Source: JABCZS01 sp041660525 (GTDB lineage Bacteria > Pseudomonadota > Gammaproteobacteria > JABCZS01). From it: a stretch of 64,000 nucleotides of DNA. This document shows positions 53,653 to 62,525 of this stretch, piece after piece. The notes under the pieces are model-generated. The model was not told where the DNA came from. It ran no database searches and saw only the letters and a program-made list of their open reading frames with translations. Location: contig JBAZWD010000006.1 of the NCBI GenBank assembly GCA_041660525.1, forward strand, positions 1 to 64,000, in the 5' to 3' direction. Each line of letters starts with the position of its first letter. The first letter of the stretch is position 1. The position numbers and the translations under genes were made by a program.

Positions 53653-54990
53653 TTAGCCGTTTATAGAATGTTTTGCCTTGGGTGCCTCAGCTAAAACTGT
53701 ATTTTCAACCGGAACAGAAAAGAAGCTACCCGCAGGTATCTCGCGCACTATAAAACTAATCGTTGGGATTTGCGTAGCAGAAGTTGTTGCCAAATCCACG
53801 TTAAATTTATCATACGGTGAATTTCGTAAATACTGTTCTTCAGAAGATCTCGGAGACCACGGCATCAAAGAAAGAGAATCATTATCTGCTTCCTGCATAG
53901 GCGTGGTTACTTTATCTATCCAAACATAAGTTGGGCTATCTTCTCTAAAATGTTGCTGAACTAGTTTTAATTGCAATAATAACTTTTCTTTATTTTCCTC
54001 AGAAGAGAATTGCTTACTTAAAGATTTAAATGCTGCATTTAAATGACTAGACTGTTCATCTAGTAACTGTAAGGCTTTCTGTCTCATCGCGAATTGGTGA
54101 GTTGATATGGAATTTTCAGACATATTTTCCGCTATAAAATATTGCAAAATAATCGTAACAGCTTCAAGATTTTTCTCTTCGTGTTTATTTAGATATTTAC
54201 CAATCGTAGCATATGCGATTTTTGTCATGATGTTCATTTGCATGACATTATCATGTTTGAGTTTCCATACTGCATCACTGACTGAGAGTAGGAAATCATA
54301 AGAAAAAATATTCAGATGGGGAGTTTTATTATTTAAATGAAAATCTCCGGTTAATTTACGCACAATGTGAGCAGCAATCTCTATTTTTTGATTTTCTGTT
54401 TGCACTTGTTGCAATGCAGAAGATAGTACTATTGAAAGTTGTTTAGTTCTATCTTGAGGGAATAACCCAAATGTCGCACTATCTAATATAAATTTTTGTG
54501 ATAGTTGTATATATTGATAATAATCATTTATGATATATTCAATTTGATCATATCGCGCTAGAGATTGGATAAAATCATCAATCAGGCCCTGCAATATTGT
54601 TTTATAATCATCAGTAAAAAAATGAATAAAATTATTTTTTAAGTAATATATAAATAATCTTTTTTGTTCAGCAGAGTTTAACATTAAAAAATACATTCTC
54701 ATAAGCGCTGGGACAAATAATTCATTTGAGCTGCTAATGCTCTTTAGAGAAATTGCAAAAATAGTGCTTAGAGCTGGAAAAAGTTTTTTTCCTCTAGGGG
54801 CGCCACTCACATCAATATTAATCATTATTTGTATGGCTAGGCATATTTCATTCACGCCCGTTGGGCTAGATAAATCACGTTGAATCTGGTTAGAATCACC
54901 ATGGGAGCCAAAATTGTTGTTTACAAACAAGATTGCGTCGTTTTCAGTGGGAATGCCCCATGTGTATCGTGTTAAATCTTTAAAAGACAT
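53653..54990 (-). CDS. helical orphan protein
   Basis: This 445-residue soluble protein has no signal peptide. Residues about 40-350 are leucine/isoleucine-rich helices in solenoid style (LFVPALMRMYFLML, LIDDFIQSLARYDQIEYIIND). The last 90 residues are Ser/Pro/Thr-rich with beta-type sequence (TISFIVREIPAGSFFSV). It is similar in style to the helical part of the U-box protein next to it, but homology is not established. AAAG/GGTG before the ATG is a weak ribosome-binding site. Function unknown. Confidence 0.55.
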   Translation of the reverse strand: MSFKDLTRYTWGIPTENDAILFVNNNFGSHGDSNQIQRDLSSPTGVNEICLAIQIMINIDVSGAPRGKKLFPALSTIFAISLKSISSSNELFVPALMRMYFLMLNSAEQKRLFIYYLKNNFIHFFTDDYKTILQGLIDDFIQSLARYDQIEYIINDYYQYIQLSQKFILDSATFGLFPQDRTKQLSIVLSSALQQVQTENQKIEIAAHIVRKLTGDFHLNNKTPHLNIFSYDFLLSVSDAVWKLKHDNVMQMNIMTKIAYATIGKYLNKHEEKNLEAVTIILQYFIAENMSENSISTHQFAMRQKALQLLDEQSSHLNAAFKSLSKQFSSEENKEKLLLQLKLVQQHFREDSPTYVWIDKVTTPMQEADNDSLSLMPWSPRSSEEQYLRNSPYDKFNVDLATTSATQIPTISFIVREIPAGSFFSVPVENTVLAEAPKAKHSING

Positions 54991-55286
54991 TTATTCACCG
55001 TATATAGAAAGAAAGCAAACCCATTCTATACAACTAATGCTATAAATACAACTAATTAATGCATTAAATAAAATTATAATTAAATGATTATTAAGACGAA
55101 TTGTAAACCCTTATCATATAAATTACCTTGTCTTGGTAAATCACCTTGCGCAAGGACCGCATAATATATATGTATACTTGCCGGTTAACTTTCCGCTATA
55201 TTTATGTGTAATATATTGATATTACGAAGAATATCTTAAAAATAATCAGATTTTGGAATATTTTTTGCCGATTCATTTGCCGATAG
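54991..55286. other. A+T-rich intergenic stretch
   Basis: These 296 bases hold no gene that I can see. They contain a perfect palindrome CCTTGCGCAAGG (55144-55155) and two copies of ATTAGTTGTAT (minus strand) near the upstream gene start, which may belong to its promoter. Confidence 0.4.
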
Positions 55287-55703
55287 TTATTTATGAGATT
55301 TAGGAGAAATAATATCAATTTTTGGGTAATAGTTTTTAAATTTTCGCGGATCACGCGTCAATAGTTGTAACTGTGAAACCATTGCATGTGCCCCAATAAA
55401 GAAATCAGGTAAAGGCAAACTGCGTGCACCACCGGCTTTACGATATTTTAAAAAGGCTTTACCTGCTAAAAAGGCAGCTTCCCAAGGTAAATTTAATCTT
55501 ACAAATACATTTGATGGCAATACGGCTTCAAGTTCTTCAATTTTTTGATAGCCTATCGAGACTTCACTATAAATAATAGGATTAATAAATAGCTGTTCAT
55601 TGTTAGCGGCATTTTCTAGCGCTTCTGCAGACCAATTAAACCAAACCGGATCTTCCGTTATAATATCCAAAATAACACAAGAATCGACTAATACACCCTG
55701 CAT
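55287..55703 (-). CDS. PIN-domain ribonuclease toxin (VapC-like), second system
   Basis: This 138-residue PIN domain has acidic residues in LVDSCVILDIITED, YSEVSIGYQ, PLPDFFIGAHAM and LTRDPRKF. Its start directly follows the antitoxin stop. Shared blocks with the toxin at 16807 (KAGG, PDF.IGAHAM) point to a common origin. Confidence 0.88.
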   Translation of the reverse strand: MQGVLVDSCVILDIITEDPVWFNWSAEALENAANNEQLFINPIIYSEVSIGYQKIEELEAVLPSNVFVRLNLPWEAAFLAGKAFLKYRKAGGARSLPLPDFFIGAHAMVSQLQLLTRDPRKFKNYYPKIDIISPKSHK

Positions 55704-55937
55704 TTATTTCTCGCCTCGTGTTAAAGCTAGTATTTCATCTGTACTCATCTTAACCGTTGCCGTTTTTCGCAAATGTGCAACGATATTTTGCCCGCGTTGT
55801 TTACTTTTCCCAGGTATGGTACACAAGTAAACTTTGCCTTTTTCTTCAATAAAATCAACTTCAGAATAAGGCAAAAAGCCATACTTTTGTCTTATTTCTT
55901 CGGGGATTGTGACCTGCCCTTTTTGTGTGATACGCAT
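55704..55937 (-). CDS. AbrB-type antitoxin, second system
   Basis: This 77-residue protein has the swapped-hairpin motif MRITQKGQVTIPEEIRQKYG and EVDFIEEKGKVYL. Its C-terminal part (MSTDEILALTRGEK) is the likely toxin-binding tail. GAGGAG precedes the start by about 6 bases. A 20-bp palindrome lies 22 bases upstream. Confidence 0.88.
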   Translation of the reverse strand: MRITQKGQVTIPEEIRQKYGFLPYSEVDFIEEKGKVYLCTIPGKSKQRGQNIVAHLRKTATVKMSTDEILALTRGEK

Positions 55938-55958
55938 AAACAGCTCCTCATCTTAAAG

Positions 55959-55978
55959 TATTACTTTTAAAAGTAATA
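55959..55978. promoter_or_regulatory. perfect 20-bp palindrome, likely antitoxin operator
   Basis: TATTACTTTTAAAAGTAATA is a perfect palindrome just upstream of the antitoxin start. It is followed by a partial repeat (GTAATAC). Position and symmetry fit autorepression by the AbrB/PIN complex. Confidence 0.6.
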
Positions 55979-56026
55979 GTAATACCAGATATAAAGCCTG
56001 TCAATAAGCTTATAATAACGCAGAGT

Positions 56027-57382
56027 TTACGCTAAAGCTGTAAGTAATGTGCCATAAATCCCATCAAACGCACCATTACTCATAATCAAAATATGATCCT
56101 GAGGTTTCGCAGTTTTGGCTAATTGTGCGATCAGCGCTGGAGTATCATCAAAAATTTGGCAATCGGGATGATGCTTGGCCATTGCTTGCATATCAGCAAG
56201 GCTGATTTCTTCAGGCTTTTTAATTAAGATTTGATTTGCGGCAGCTAAGCTATCAATGATTTTTGCGCCGTGGACATTATGACGCATCGTGTAAGAGCGC
56301 ATTTCTACACATACTATGATGCGTGCATCTTTTCCAACTTTGGCACGTAATCCTGCGAGTGTTGTTTTCATGGCTGTGGGATGATGCGCGAAATCATCGT
56401 AAATCGTAATATCTTTTACAACGCCTTTGATTTCCATGCGACGTGCGGGAAGTTCAAAAGATTCTAACGCTGTGATAATATCTGTACTTGTTACGCCTAC
56501 TGTATAGGCACACGCAGCTGCACTAATGGCATTTTGTACGTTATGTAAACCTAAAATATTCCAAGTGACTTGACCCAATTCTTTGCCTTGATGACAAATG
56601 GTAAATTGACTGCCGTCTTCTTTTACATTTTTTGCAGACCAATCGCCTTGATTTAAACCTACAGTTTCAGTGGGACTCCAACAACCCATCTTTAACGTAT
56701 CGCGAATATTTTCATCATCATGTGCATAAATAATATTACCATTGTTCGGAATAGTGCGAATTAAATAATGGAATTGTTTTTTAATTTCATCCAGATTATT
56801 AAAAATATCGGCATGATCAAATTCTAAATTATTAATAAGCAATGTTTGTGGATGATAATGAATAAATTTCGAGCGCTTATCAAAAAATGCGGTGTCATAT
56901 TCATCCGCTTCAATCACAAAAAATGGTGAATCGCCCAATATGGCCGAGCCTTTTAATAATTTGGGTACGCCGCCGATTAAATAACCAGGATTTTTCCCGG
57001 CAACAGTTAAAATTAATGCCAGCATATTAGTAGTCGTTGTTTTTCCGTGTGTACCAGAAACAGCTAATACATGACGATTACACAATACGTGTTCATACAA
57101 CCATTGTGGCGCAGAAATAAAGCGTAATTGTTGGGATAAAACGGCTTCCACTTCAACATTGCCACGTTTCATGGCATTGCCGATGATCACTAAATCTGGT
57201 TTTATTTTTAAATGTTCTGCGTCATAGCCTTGAAAAATAGTAATGCCATCTTCTTCAAGTTGCGTGCTCATGGGTGGATAAATCGCTTCATCGACACCGC
57301 TTACTTTAAATCCCGCTTCTTTTGCAATGCGTGCGATGCCTGCCATGAAAGTGCCAGCGATACCTAGAATATAAATATGCAT
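56027..57382 (-). CDS. mpl: murein peptide ligase Mpl
   Basis: This 451-residue Mur-ligase-family enzyme has AGTFMAGIARIAKEAGF at the N-terminus, ATP site VSGTHGKTTTTNML, EADEYDTAFFDKRSKF and YDDFAHHPTA. It reattaches recycled tripeptide (L-Ala-gamma-D-Glu-mDAP) to UDP-MurNAc. EADEYDTAFFDKRSKF is characteristic of Mpl rather than MurC. It is separated from murC by a hairpin. Confidence 0.95.
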   Translation of the reverse strand: MHIYILGIAGTFMAGIARIAKEAGFKVSGVDEAIYPPMSTQLEEDGITIFQGYDAEHLKIKPDLVIIGNAMKRGNVEVEAVLSQQLRFISAPQWLYEHVLCNRHVLAVSGTHGKTTTTNMLALILTVAGKNPGYLIGGVPKLLKGSAILGDSPFFVIEADEYDTAFFDKRSKFIHYHPQTLLINNLEFDHADIFNNLDEIKKQFHYLIRTIPNNGNIIYAHDDENIRDTLKMGCWSPTETVGLNQGDWSAKNVKEDGSQFTICHQGKELGQVTWNILGLHNVQNAISAAACAYTVGVTSTDIITALESFELPARRMEIKGVVKDITIYDDFAHHPTAMKTTLAGLRAKVGKDARIIVCVEMRSYTMRHNVHGAKIIDSLAAANQILIKKPEEISLADMQAMAKHHPDCQIFDDTPALIAQLAKTAKPQDHILIMSNGAFDGIYGTLLTALA

Positions 57383-57426
57383 TTTTTCATTCCTTTCAGT
57401 ATCAAATGAATAACCCCATTCAACTT

Positions 57427-57457
57427 AACTTGAGGTCACAAATTGTGACCTCAAGTT
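57427..57457. terminator. strong hairpin between murC and mpl
   Basis: AACTTGAGGTCACA (57427-57440) and TGTGACCTCAAGTT (57444-57457) are perfect 14-bp arms around AAT. It lies after the murC stop on the minus strand, without a clear T-run, so it may be a terminator, an mRNA-stability element or an operator. Confidence 0.5.
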
Positions 57458-57471
57458 TGTAAAGTTCTTGA

Positions 57472-58866
57472 TTAACAAAACTGCCCTGCCAATTGCCCCA
57501 CATTCCCCGCGCCTTGTAATAAGACGATATCATTATCTTGAATAATATTACTTAATACTTCTTGCACGCTGTCTACATCGGGAACATAAATCGGTTCTAA
57601 TTGTCCGCGTTCGCGAATCGCGCGGCATAATGCGCGGCTATCGATTCCGGGAATGGGTTGCTCCCCTGCGGAATAAATTTCGAGTAATAATAATTGATCC
57701 GCAAGAGCTAGAACTTGTGCAAAATCTTCGAAGCAATCGCGCGTTCTGCTAAAACGATGTGGTTGGAAAATAAGTACTAAACGTTTATCGGGCCATGCTT
57801 GTCTTACTGCTTGTAATGTTACGGCTAATTCACGAGGATGGTGACCGTAATCATCCACAACGGTAATATTTTTACCAGCGAATTTGACGTTTTCTTTAAC
57901 TTGAAAACGACGACCTACGCCAGAAAATTCAGTCAAACATTCTTGTATCGCTTTATCAGAAATGCCTTCTTCTTTGGCAATGGCAATCGCAGATAATGCA
58001 TTGCTGGCATTATGTTGTCCGGGTAAATTCAAAATGATCGGCAGATCAGGTTCGCCATTTTTAAAGCGTACTGTAAAATGACTTTGCGTGCCAATTTGTT
58101 TGTAATCAATCACACGTAAATCTGCATCTTCATGAAAACCATAAGTAGTCACTGCACGATTAATTTGCGGATAAAGTTCTCGCAATACCGGTTCATCCCA
58201 ACATAAAACCACTAAACCATAAAACGGAACGCGATGTAAAAAATCTAAAAATGTTTGTTTAAGCTTATTAAAATCACCTTGATAGGTATCCATATGATCA
58301 GGATCAATGTTAGTAACCACTGCTATCATTGGATTCAAGTATAAAAATGAAGCATCGCTTTCATCGGCTTCAGCAATTAAATAATGACTTTGACCTAAAC
58401 TTGCGTGCGTGCCTGAACTATTTAATAAACCACCGATAACATAAGTCGGATCTAAACCGCCTTTGCTAAATAAACTTGCGACTAAACTTGTCGTAGTTGT
58501 TTTGCCATGTGTGCCGGCAATTGCAATGCCATAACGAAAACGCATGAGTTCAGCCAACATTTGTGCACGTGGCACAACGGGAATACGTGCCGCGCGGGCA
58601 GCAATAATTTCAGGATTATCATCTTTAATTGCGGTAGATTGCACCACTACTTGCGCATTATCAATTTGCTTGGCATCATGGCCAATGAAAATATCAACGC
58701 CTAAATTTTTAAGTTGTTCCGTTGTGCGACTTGCATTTAAATCAGAACCACTGACATGGTAACCTTGATTTAATAATACTGCAGCGATACCGCTCATCCC
58801 TGCCCCGCCTATGCCCACAAAATGTATGTTTTTAATTTTGCGCATGGCTAGCACTTTATTGTCCAT
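57472..58866 (-). CDS. murC: UDP-N-acetylmuramate-L-alanine ligase
   Basis: This 464-residue enzyme has IHFVGIGGAGMSGIA, ATP-binding IAGTHGKTTTTSLVA, EADESDASFL and VDDYGHHPRE. It adds the first amino acid of the peptidoglycan stem. The start at 58866 overlaps murG by 11 bases; a second in-frame ATG at 58845 is possible. Confidence 0.96.
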   Translation of the reverse strand: MDNKVLAMRKIKNIHFVGIGGAGMSGIAAVLLNQGYHVSGSDLNASRTTEQLKNLGVDIFIGHDAKQIDNAQVVVQSTAIKDDNPEIIAARAARIPVVPRAQMLAELMRFRYGIAIAGTHGKTTTTSLVASLFSKGGLDPTYVIGGLLNSSGTHASLGQSHYLIAEADESDASFLYLNPMIAVVTNIDPDHMDTYQGDFNKLKQTFLDFLHRVPFYGLVVLCWDEPVLRELYPQINRAVTTYGFHEDADLRVIDYKQIGTQSHFTVRFKNGEPDLPIILNLPGQHNASNALSAIAIAKEEGISDKAIQECLTEFSGVGRRFQVKENVKFAGKNITVVDDYGHHPRELAVTLQAVRQAWPDKRLVLIFQPHRFSRTRDCFEDFAQVLALADQLLLLEIYSAGEQPIPGIDSRALCRAIRERGQLEPIYVPDVDSVQEVLSNIIQDNDIVLLQGAGNVGQLAGQFC

Positions 58867-59929
58867 TTAAAAGTTCCTCACAGCTATTTATAATTTGTCC
58901 TACGGCATCGCCTGCATAAATATCTTTTGCAGCGATGGCCATTTGTAAGCAGCGCTCACGTTGTCCTAATTCTTGAAGTGTTGTTGCCAATAAATCTGGC
59001 GTTAAATCTTTTTGTAAGATCATGCGTGCTGCATTCGCTTTTACTAAATATAAACCATTTTTTGTTTGATGATCATCGACTGCAGAAGGATAAGGAATAA
59101 ATATTGCGCCTAATCCTACCACCATCAATTCGGCAATTGTTGTTGCACCTGCGCGACAAACAATTAAATCCGCCCATGCATAAGCATCAGCCATATTATC
59201 GATAAATTTTAAAACTTCGTGTTCAGGTGCTATTGCTTGATAAGCCTGCAATGTTTTTTCAAAATGATGTTCACCATTTTGGTGCTTAACAATCACAGGC
59301 ATGTTTAATTTTGCAATTGCTTCTGGTAATACTTCATTTAAGCGCATAGCACCTAAGCTTCCACCTAATACTAAAATTCTTAATGGGCCCGTATGCTGCG
59401 CAAAGCGTGTTTGCGGATCTTGCAGAGCAAGAATTTGTTCTCGCACAGGATTCCCAGTAACTATGATATTTTTTGTAGATTTAAAGGCATCGGGAAACGA
59501 AGAAAATATACGTTTTGCGATATGCGCTAAATAACGATTGGTTAAACCTGCTACAGCATTTTGCTCATGCAGAACATAAGGCGTGCCTGTTAAAAAAGCA
59601 ATAATCCCCGCAGGACCTGAAACAAAACCACCTAAACCTAGAACTAAATCAGGTTTTCTTTTTTTGAAAATTTTATAAGTTTGATATAAAGCGCGCGTTA
59701 AGCGAAAAGGCGCAAGTAAAAGTGATTTAAGATCTTTGCCACGCAATCCCACGACTTGTAAAAAATCAATGGGAATATTGGCATTAGGAATAACTTTGGC
59801 TTCAATACCTTTTTTAGTGCCTATCCAAGTAACAGTATAACCACGTGCTTGAAATGCATGCGCTAGAGCTAAACCTGGAAATACATGTCCGCCCGTGCCT
59901 CCTGCTGCGATAAGTATGGATTTCGTCAT
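58856..59929 (-). CDS. murG: undecaprenyl-PP-MurNAc-pentapeptide GlcNAc transferase
   Basis: This 357-residue GT28 enzyme has AAGGTGGHVFPGLALA, LGLGGFVSGPAG, VLHEQNAVAGLTN and the donor-site VCRAGATTIAELM. It makes lipid II at the inner face of the membrane. It starts 3 bases downstream of gyrA. The usual dcw neighbours (ftsW, murB/ddl, ftsQ) are not here. Confidence 0.96.
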   Translation of the reverse strand: MTKSILIAAGGTGGHVFPGLALAHAFQARGYTVTWIGTKKGIEAKVIPNANIPIDFLQVVGLRGKDLKSLLLAPFRLTRALYQTYKIFKKRKPDLVLGLGGFVSGPAGIIAFLTGTPYVLHEQNAVAGLTNRYLAHIAKRIFSSFPDAFKSTKNIIVTGNPVREQILALQDPQTRFAQHTGPLRILVLGGSLGAMRLNEVLPEAIAKLNMPVIVKHQNGEHHFEKTLQAYQAIAPEHEVLKFIDNMADAYAWADLIVCRAGATTIAELMVVGLGAIFIPYPSAVDDHQTKNGLYLVKANAARMILQKDLTPDLLATTLQELGQRERCLQMAIAAKDIYAGDAVGQIINSCEELLNGQ

Positions 59930-59932
59930 GGT

Positions 59933-62413
59933 TTATTCTGTATCTTCTAATCCTGCAATTCGGCTTAAGCCAACCAAATGTTCTTCAGTTGCAAGTTGAA
60001 TTAATCTTACGCCTTGGGTATTACGACCAATCACAGAAATTTCATCAACACGTGTGCGTACTAAAGTTCCTTGATCAGAAATTAACATAATATCATCCGC
60101 ATCAAAAACTTGAAGTGCATCTACAACATCACCATTACGTTCGGTGACTTGAATAGAAATAACACCTTGGCCACCGCGGCCATGGGTTGGATAATCTGCA
60201 ACCGGTGTACGTTTACCATAACCATTACGCGTTGCGGTTAAAATTGCGCCGCCTTCTTGTGGAATGATTAATGAAATAACTTTTTGATGTGCGCCTAGTT
60301 TAATACCGCGCACGCCGCGAGCGGAGCGACCCATCGGACGTAATTGCGATTCGTTAAAGCGAATGACTTTACCAGCATTGGTAAATAATAAGATATCTTC
60401 CGCTCCTTTGGTGATAGCAGCTTGCACGAGTTTATCATCATCAAATAAATCGACAGCGATAATACCGCTCGCACGTGGGCGTGAAAATTCGCTTAAGGCT
60501 GTTTTCTTAATCGTACCGGTGCTGGTTGCCATCACCACATAATGTTCCGCATCAAATTCACGTACTGGCAATAAAGTATTAATTTTTTCATTTTCGCTAA
60601 GCGGTAATAAATTAATAATAGGACGACCACGTGAGGAGCGACCTGCTTGTGGTAATTGATAAACTTTAAGCCAGTAGAGTTTGCCGATACTTGAGAAACA
60701 TAAAATCGTATCGTGCGTGCTAGCCACTAATAATTGATCAACTTCATCTTCTTCTTTGACTTGTGCCGCTGATTTTCCACGACCACCGCGACGTTGTGCT
60801 TGATAAACATCCAGCGGTTGGTATTTCACATAACCTTGTTGTGATAATGTGACCACAACATTTTCTTCAGGAATTAAATCTTCTGTCACTAAATCTTGCT
60901 GGCTGGATAAAATTTCAGTACGTCTTTTATCGCCAAATTCGCTTTGGATAGCGACTAATTCTTCACGAATGACTGTCATTAAGCGCGAAGGGCTTTCTAA
61001 GATTTCCAGTAAATTTTTAATTAAAATTTGTAGTTCTTGATATTCACTTAAAATTTTATCTTGTTCTAAACCCGTTAAACGATGTAGACGCAAATCTAAA
61101 ATCGCTTGCGCTTGGATGTCAGATAAACGATAAGTGGGTTCTGTATGTTGAATAAAACCTGAAGGCTGCCAATCATGGGCAAGCAATCTTTCTTTGGCTT
61201 GCTGTGGACTTGCCGATGTTTTAATCAACTGGATCATTTCATCAATATTGGTTAAAGCAACTGCCAAACCTTCTAAAATATGTGCGCGTTCACGTGCTTT
61301 ACGTAAATCATAAATTGTACGACGTGTCACCACTTCGCGTCTGTGTGCAACAAATGCTTGCAATAAACGTTTTAAGGTAAATAATCGCGGTTGACCTTGG
61401 TCGAGTGCAACCAAGTTTATACCAAACACATTTTGCATTGGTGTTAAGGTAAATAAATTATTTAATAATACTTCTGCATTATCATTGCGACGCACTTCTA
61501 TCACTACGCGCATACCGTCTTTATCAGACTCATCACGTAATGCAGTAATACCTTCGACTTTATGTTCTTTAATTAATTCAGCAATACGTTCAATGAGTTT
61601 TGCTTTATTTACTTGATAGGGTAATTCATCAATAATAATGCTTTGCTTTTGATTTTTTTCATCCACTTCAATATGGGTTTTGGCGCGCACATAAATACGT
61701 CCACGACCGGTGCGATAAGCTTCCACAATTCCTGCGCGACCATTGATTATTCCAGCTGTTGGAAAATCAGGCCCGGGAATATGATTCATGAGCTCATCTA
61801 AAGTAATTTCAGAATCATCGATTAACGCTAAACAAGCATTAATCACTTCAATTAAATTATGGGGTGGAATATTGGTCGCCATACCCACAGCAATACCCGA
61901 AGATCCATTCACTAATAAATTAGGAACACGCGTAGGTAATACAGTAGGCGCAAATTCAGTTTCATCATAGTTAGGCACAAAATCAACAGTTTCTTTATCT
62001 AAATCTGCCAATAATTGATGCGCCATTTTGCTCATACGCACTTCGGTATAACGCATAGCGGCTGGAGGATCACCATCAACAGAACCGAAGTTCCCTTGAC
62101 CATCGACTAATAAATAACGCAAAGAAAAAGGCTGGGCCATACGAACAATCGTGTCATAAACCGCAGTATCACCATGGGGATGGTATTTACCAATCACGTC
62201 ACCGACGATACGCGCAGATTTTTTATGGGGTTTATTCCAATCATTACCTAATTCATGCATGGCGTATAAAACACGTCTGTGCACCGGTTTTAAGCCATCT
62301 CGGACATCAGGCAAAGCCCGTCCGACGATAACGCTCATGGCATAGTCGAGGTAGGACTGTTTTAATTCGTCTTCAATATTGATCGGAAAAATTTCTTTAG
62401 CAAAGGTGCTCAT
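59933..62413 (-). CDS. gyrA: DNA gyrase subunit A
   Basis: This 826-residue topoisomerase II subunit has an N-terminal DYAMSVIVGRALPDVRDGLK and active-site Tyr in AMRYTEVR. The quinolone-determining region reads HPHGDTAVYDTIVRMAQ, with Thr at the position of E. coli Ser83, a normal variant in many gammaproteobacteria. The C-terminal pinwheel carries the GyrA box QRRGGRG. murG and murC follow at short spacing and may be co-transcribed. Confidence 0.98.
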   Translation of the reverse strand: MSTFAKEIFPINIEDELKQSYLDYAMSVIVGRALPDVRDGLKPVHRRVLYAMHELGNDWNKPHKKSARIVGDVIGKYHPHGDTAVYDTIVRMAQPFSLRYLLVDGQGNFGSVDGDPPAAMRYTEVRMSKMAHQLLADLDKETVDFVPNYDETEFAPTVLPTRVPNLLVNGSSGIAVGMATNIPPHNLIEVINACLALIDDSEITLDELMNHIPGPDFPTAGIINGRAGIVEAYRTGRGRIYVRAKTHIEVDEKNQKQSIIIDELPYQVNKAKLIERIAELIKEHKVEGITALRDESDKDGMRVVIEVRRNDNAEVLLNNLFTLTPMQNVFGINLVALDQGQPRLFTLKRLLQAFVAHRREVVTRRTIYDLRKARERAHILEGLAVALTNIDEMIQLIKTSASPQQAKERLLAHDWQPSGFIQHTEPTYRLSDIQAQAILDLRLHRLTGLEQDKILSEYQELQILIKNLLEILESPSRLMTVIREELVAIQSEFGDKRRTEILSSQQDLVTEDLIPEENVVVTLSQQGYVKYQPLDVYQAQRRGGRGKSAAQVKEEDEVDQLLVASTHDTILCFSSIGKLYWLKVYQLPQAGRSSRGRPIINLLPLSENEKINTLLPVREFDAEHYVVMATSTGTIKKTALSEFSRPRASGIIAVDLFDDDKLVQAAITKGAEDILLFTNAGKVIRFNESQLRPMGRSARGVRGIKLGAHQKVISLIIPQEGGAILTATRNGYGKRTPVADYPTHGRGGQGVISIQVTERNGDVVDALQVFDADDIMLISDQGTLVRTRVDEISVIGRNTQGVRLIQLATEEHLVGLSRIAGLEDTE

Positions 62414-62442
62414 ATGACTTTATAACCCCTGTTATTAGGACC

Positions 62443-62464
62443 GGTAAAACTGGGTTATTTTACC
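62443..62464. other. hairpin in the gyrA leader
   Basis: GGTAAAA (62443-62449) pairs with TTTTACC (62458-62464), 30 bases upstream of the gyrA start. It could be part of a supercoiling-sensitive promoter or simply a leader hairpin. Confidence 0.35.
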
Positions 62465-62525
62465 ATAAATAGAGGCTGGGCATTCAAAATAATGCAAGCG
62501 GATGTTTGCTTAATAACTTATAAAT

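Noticed and set aside
59301..59534. Plus-strand open frame inside murG
   Set aside because: It lies fully within a confidently assigned gene on the other strand and shows no coding features of its own.
60849..61040. Small plus-strand frames inside gyrA as genes
   Set aside because: They are antisense to conserved gyrase sequence and lack start signals.
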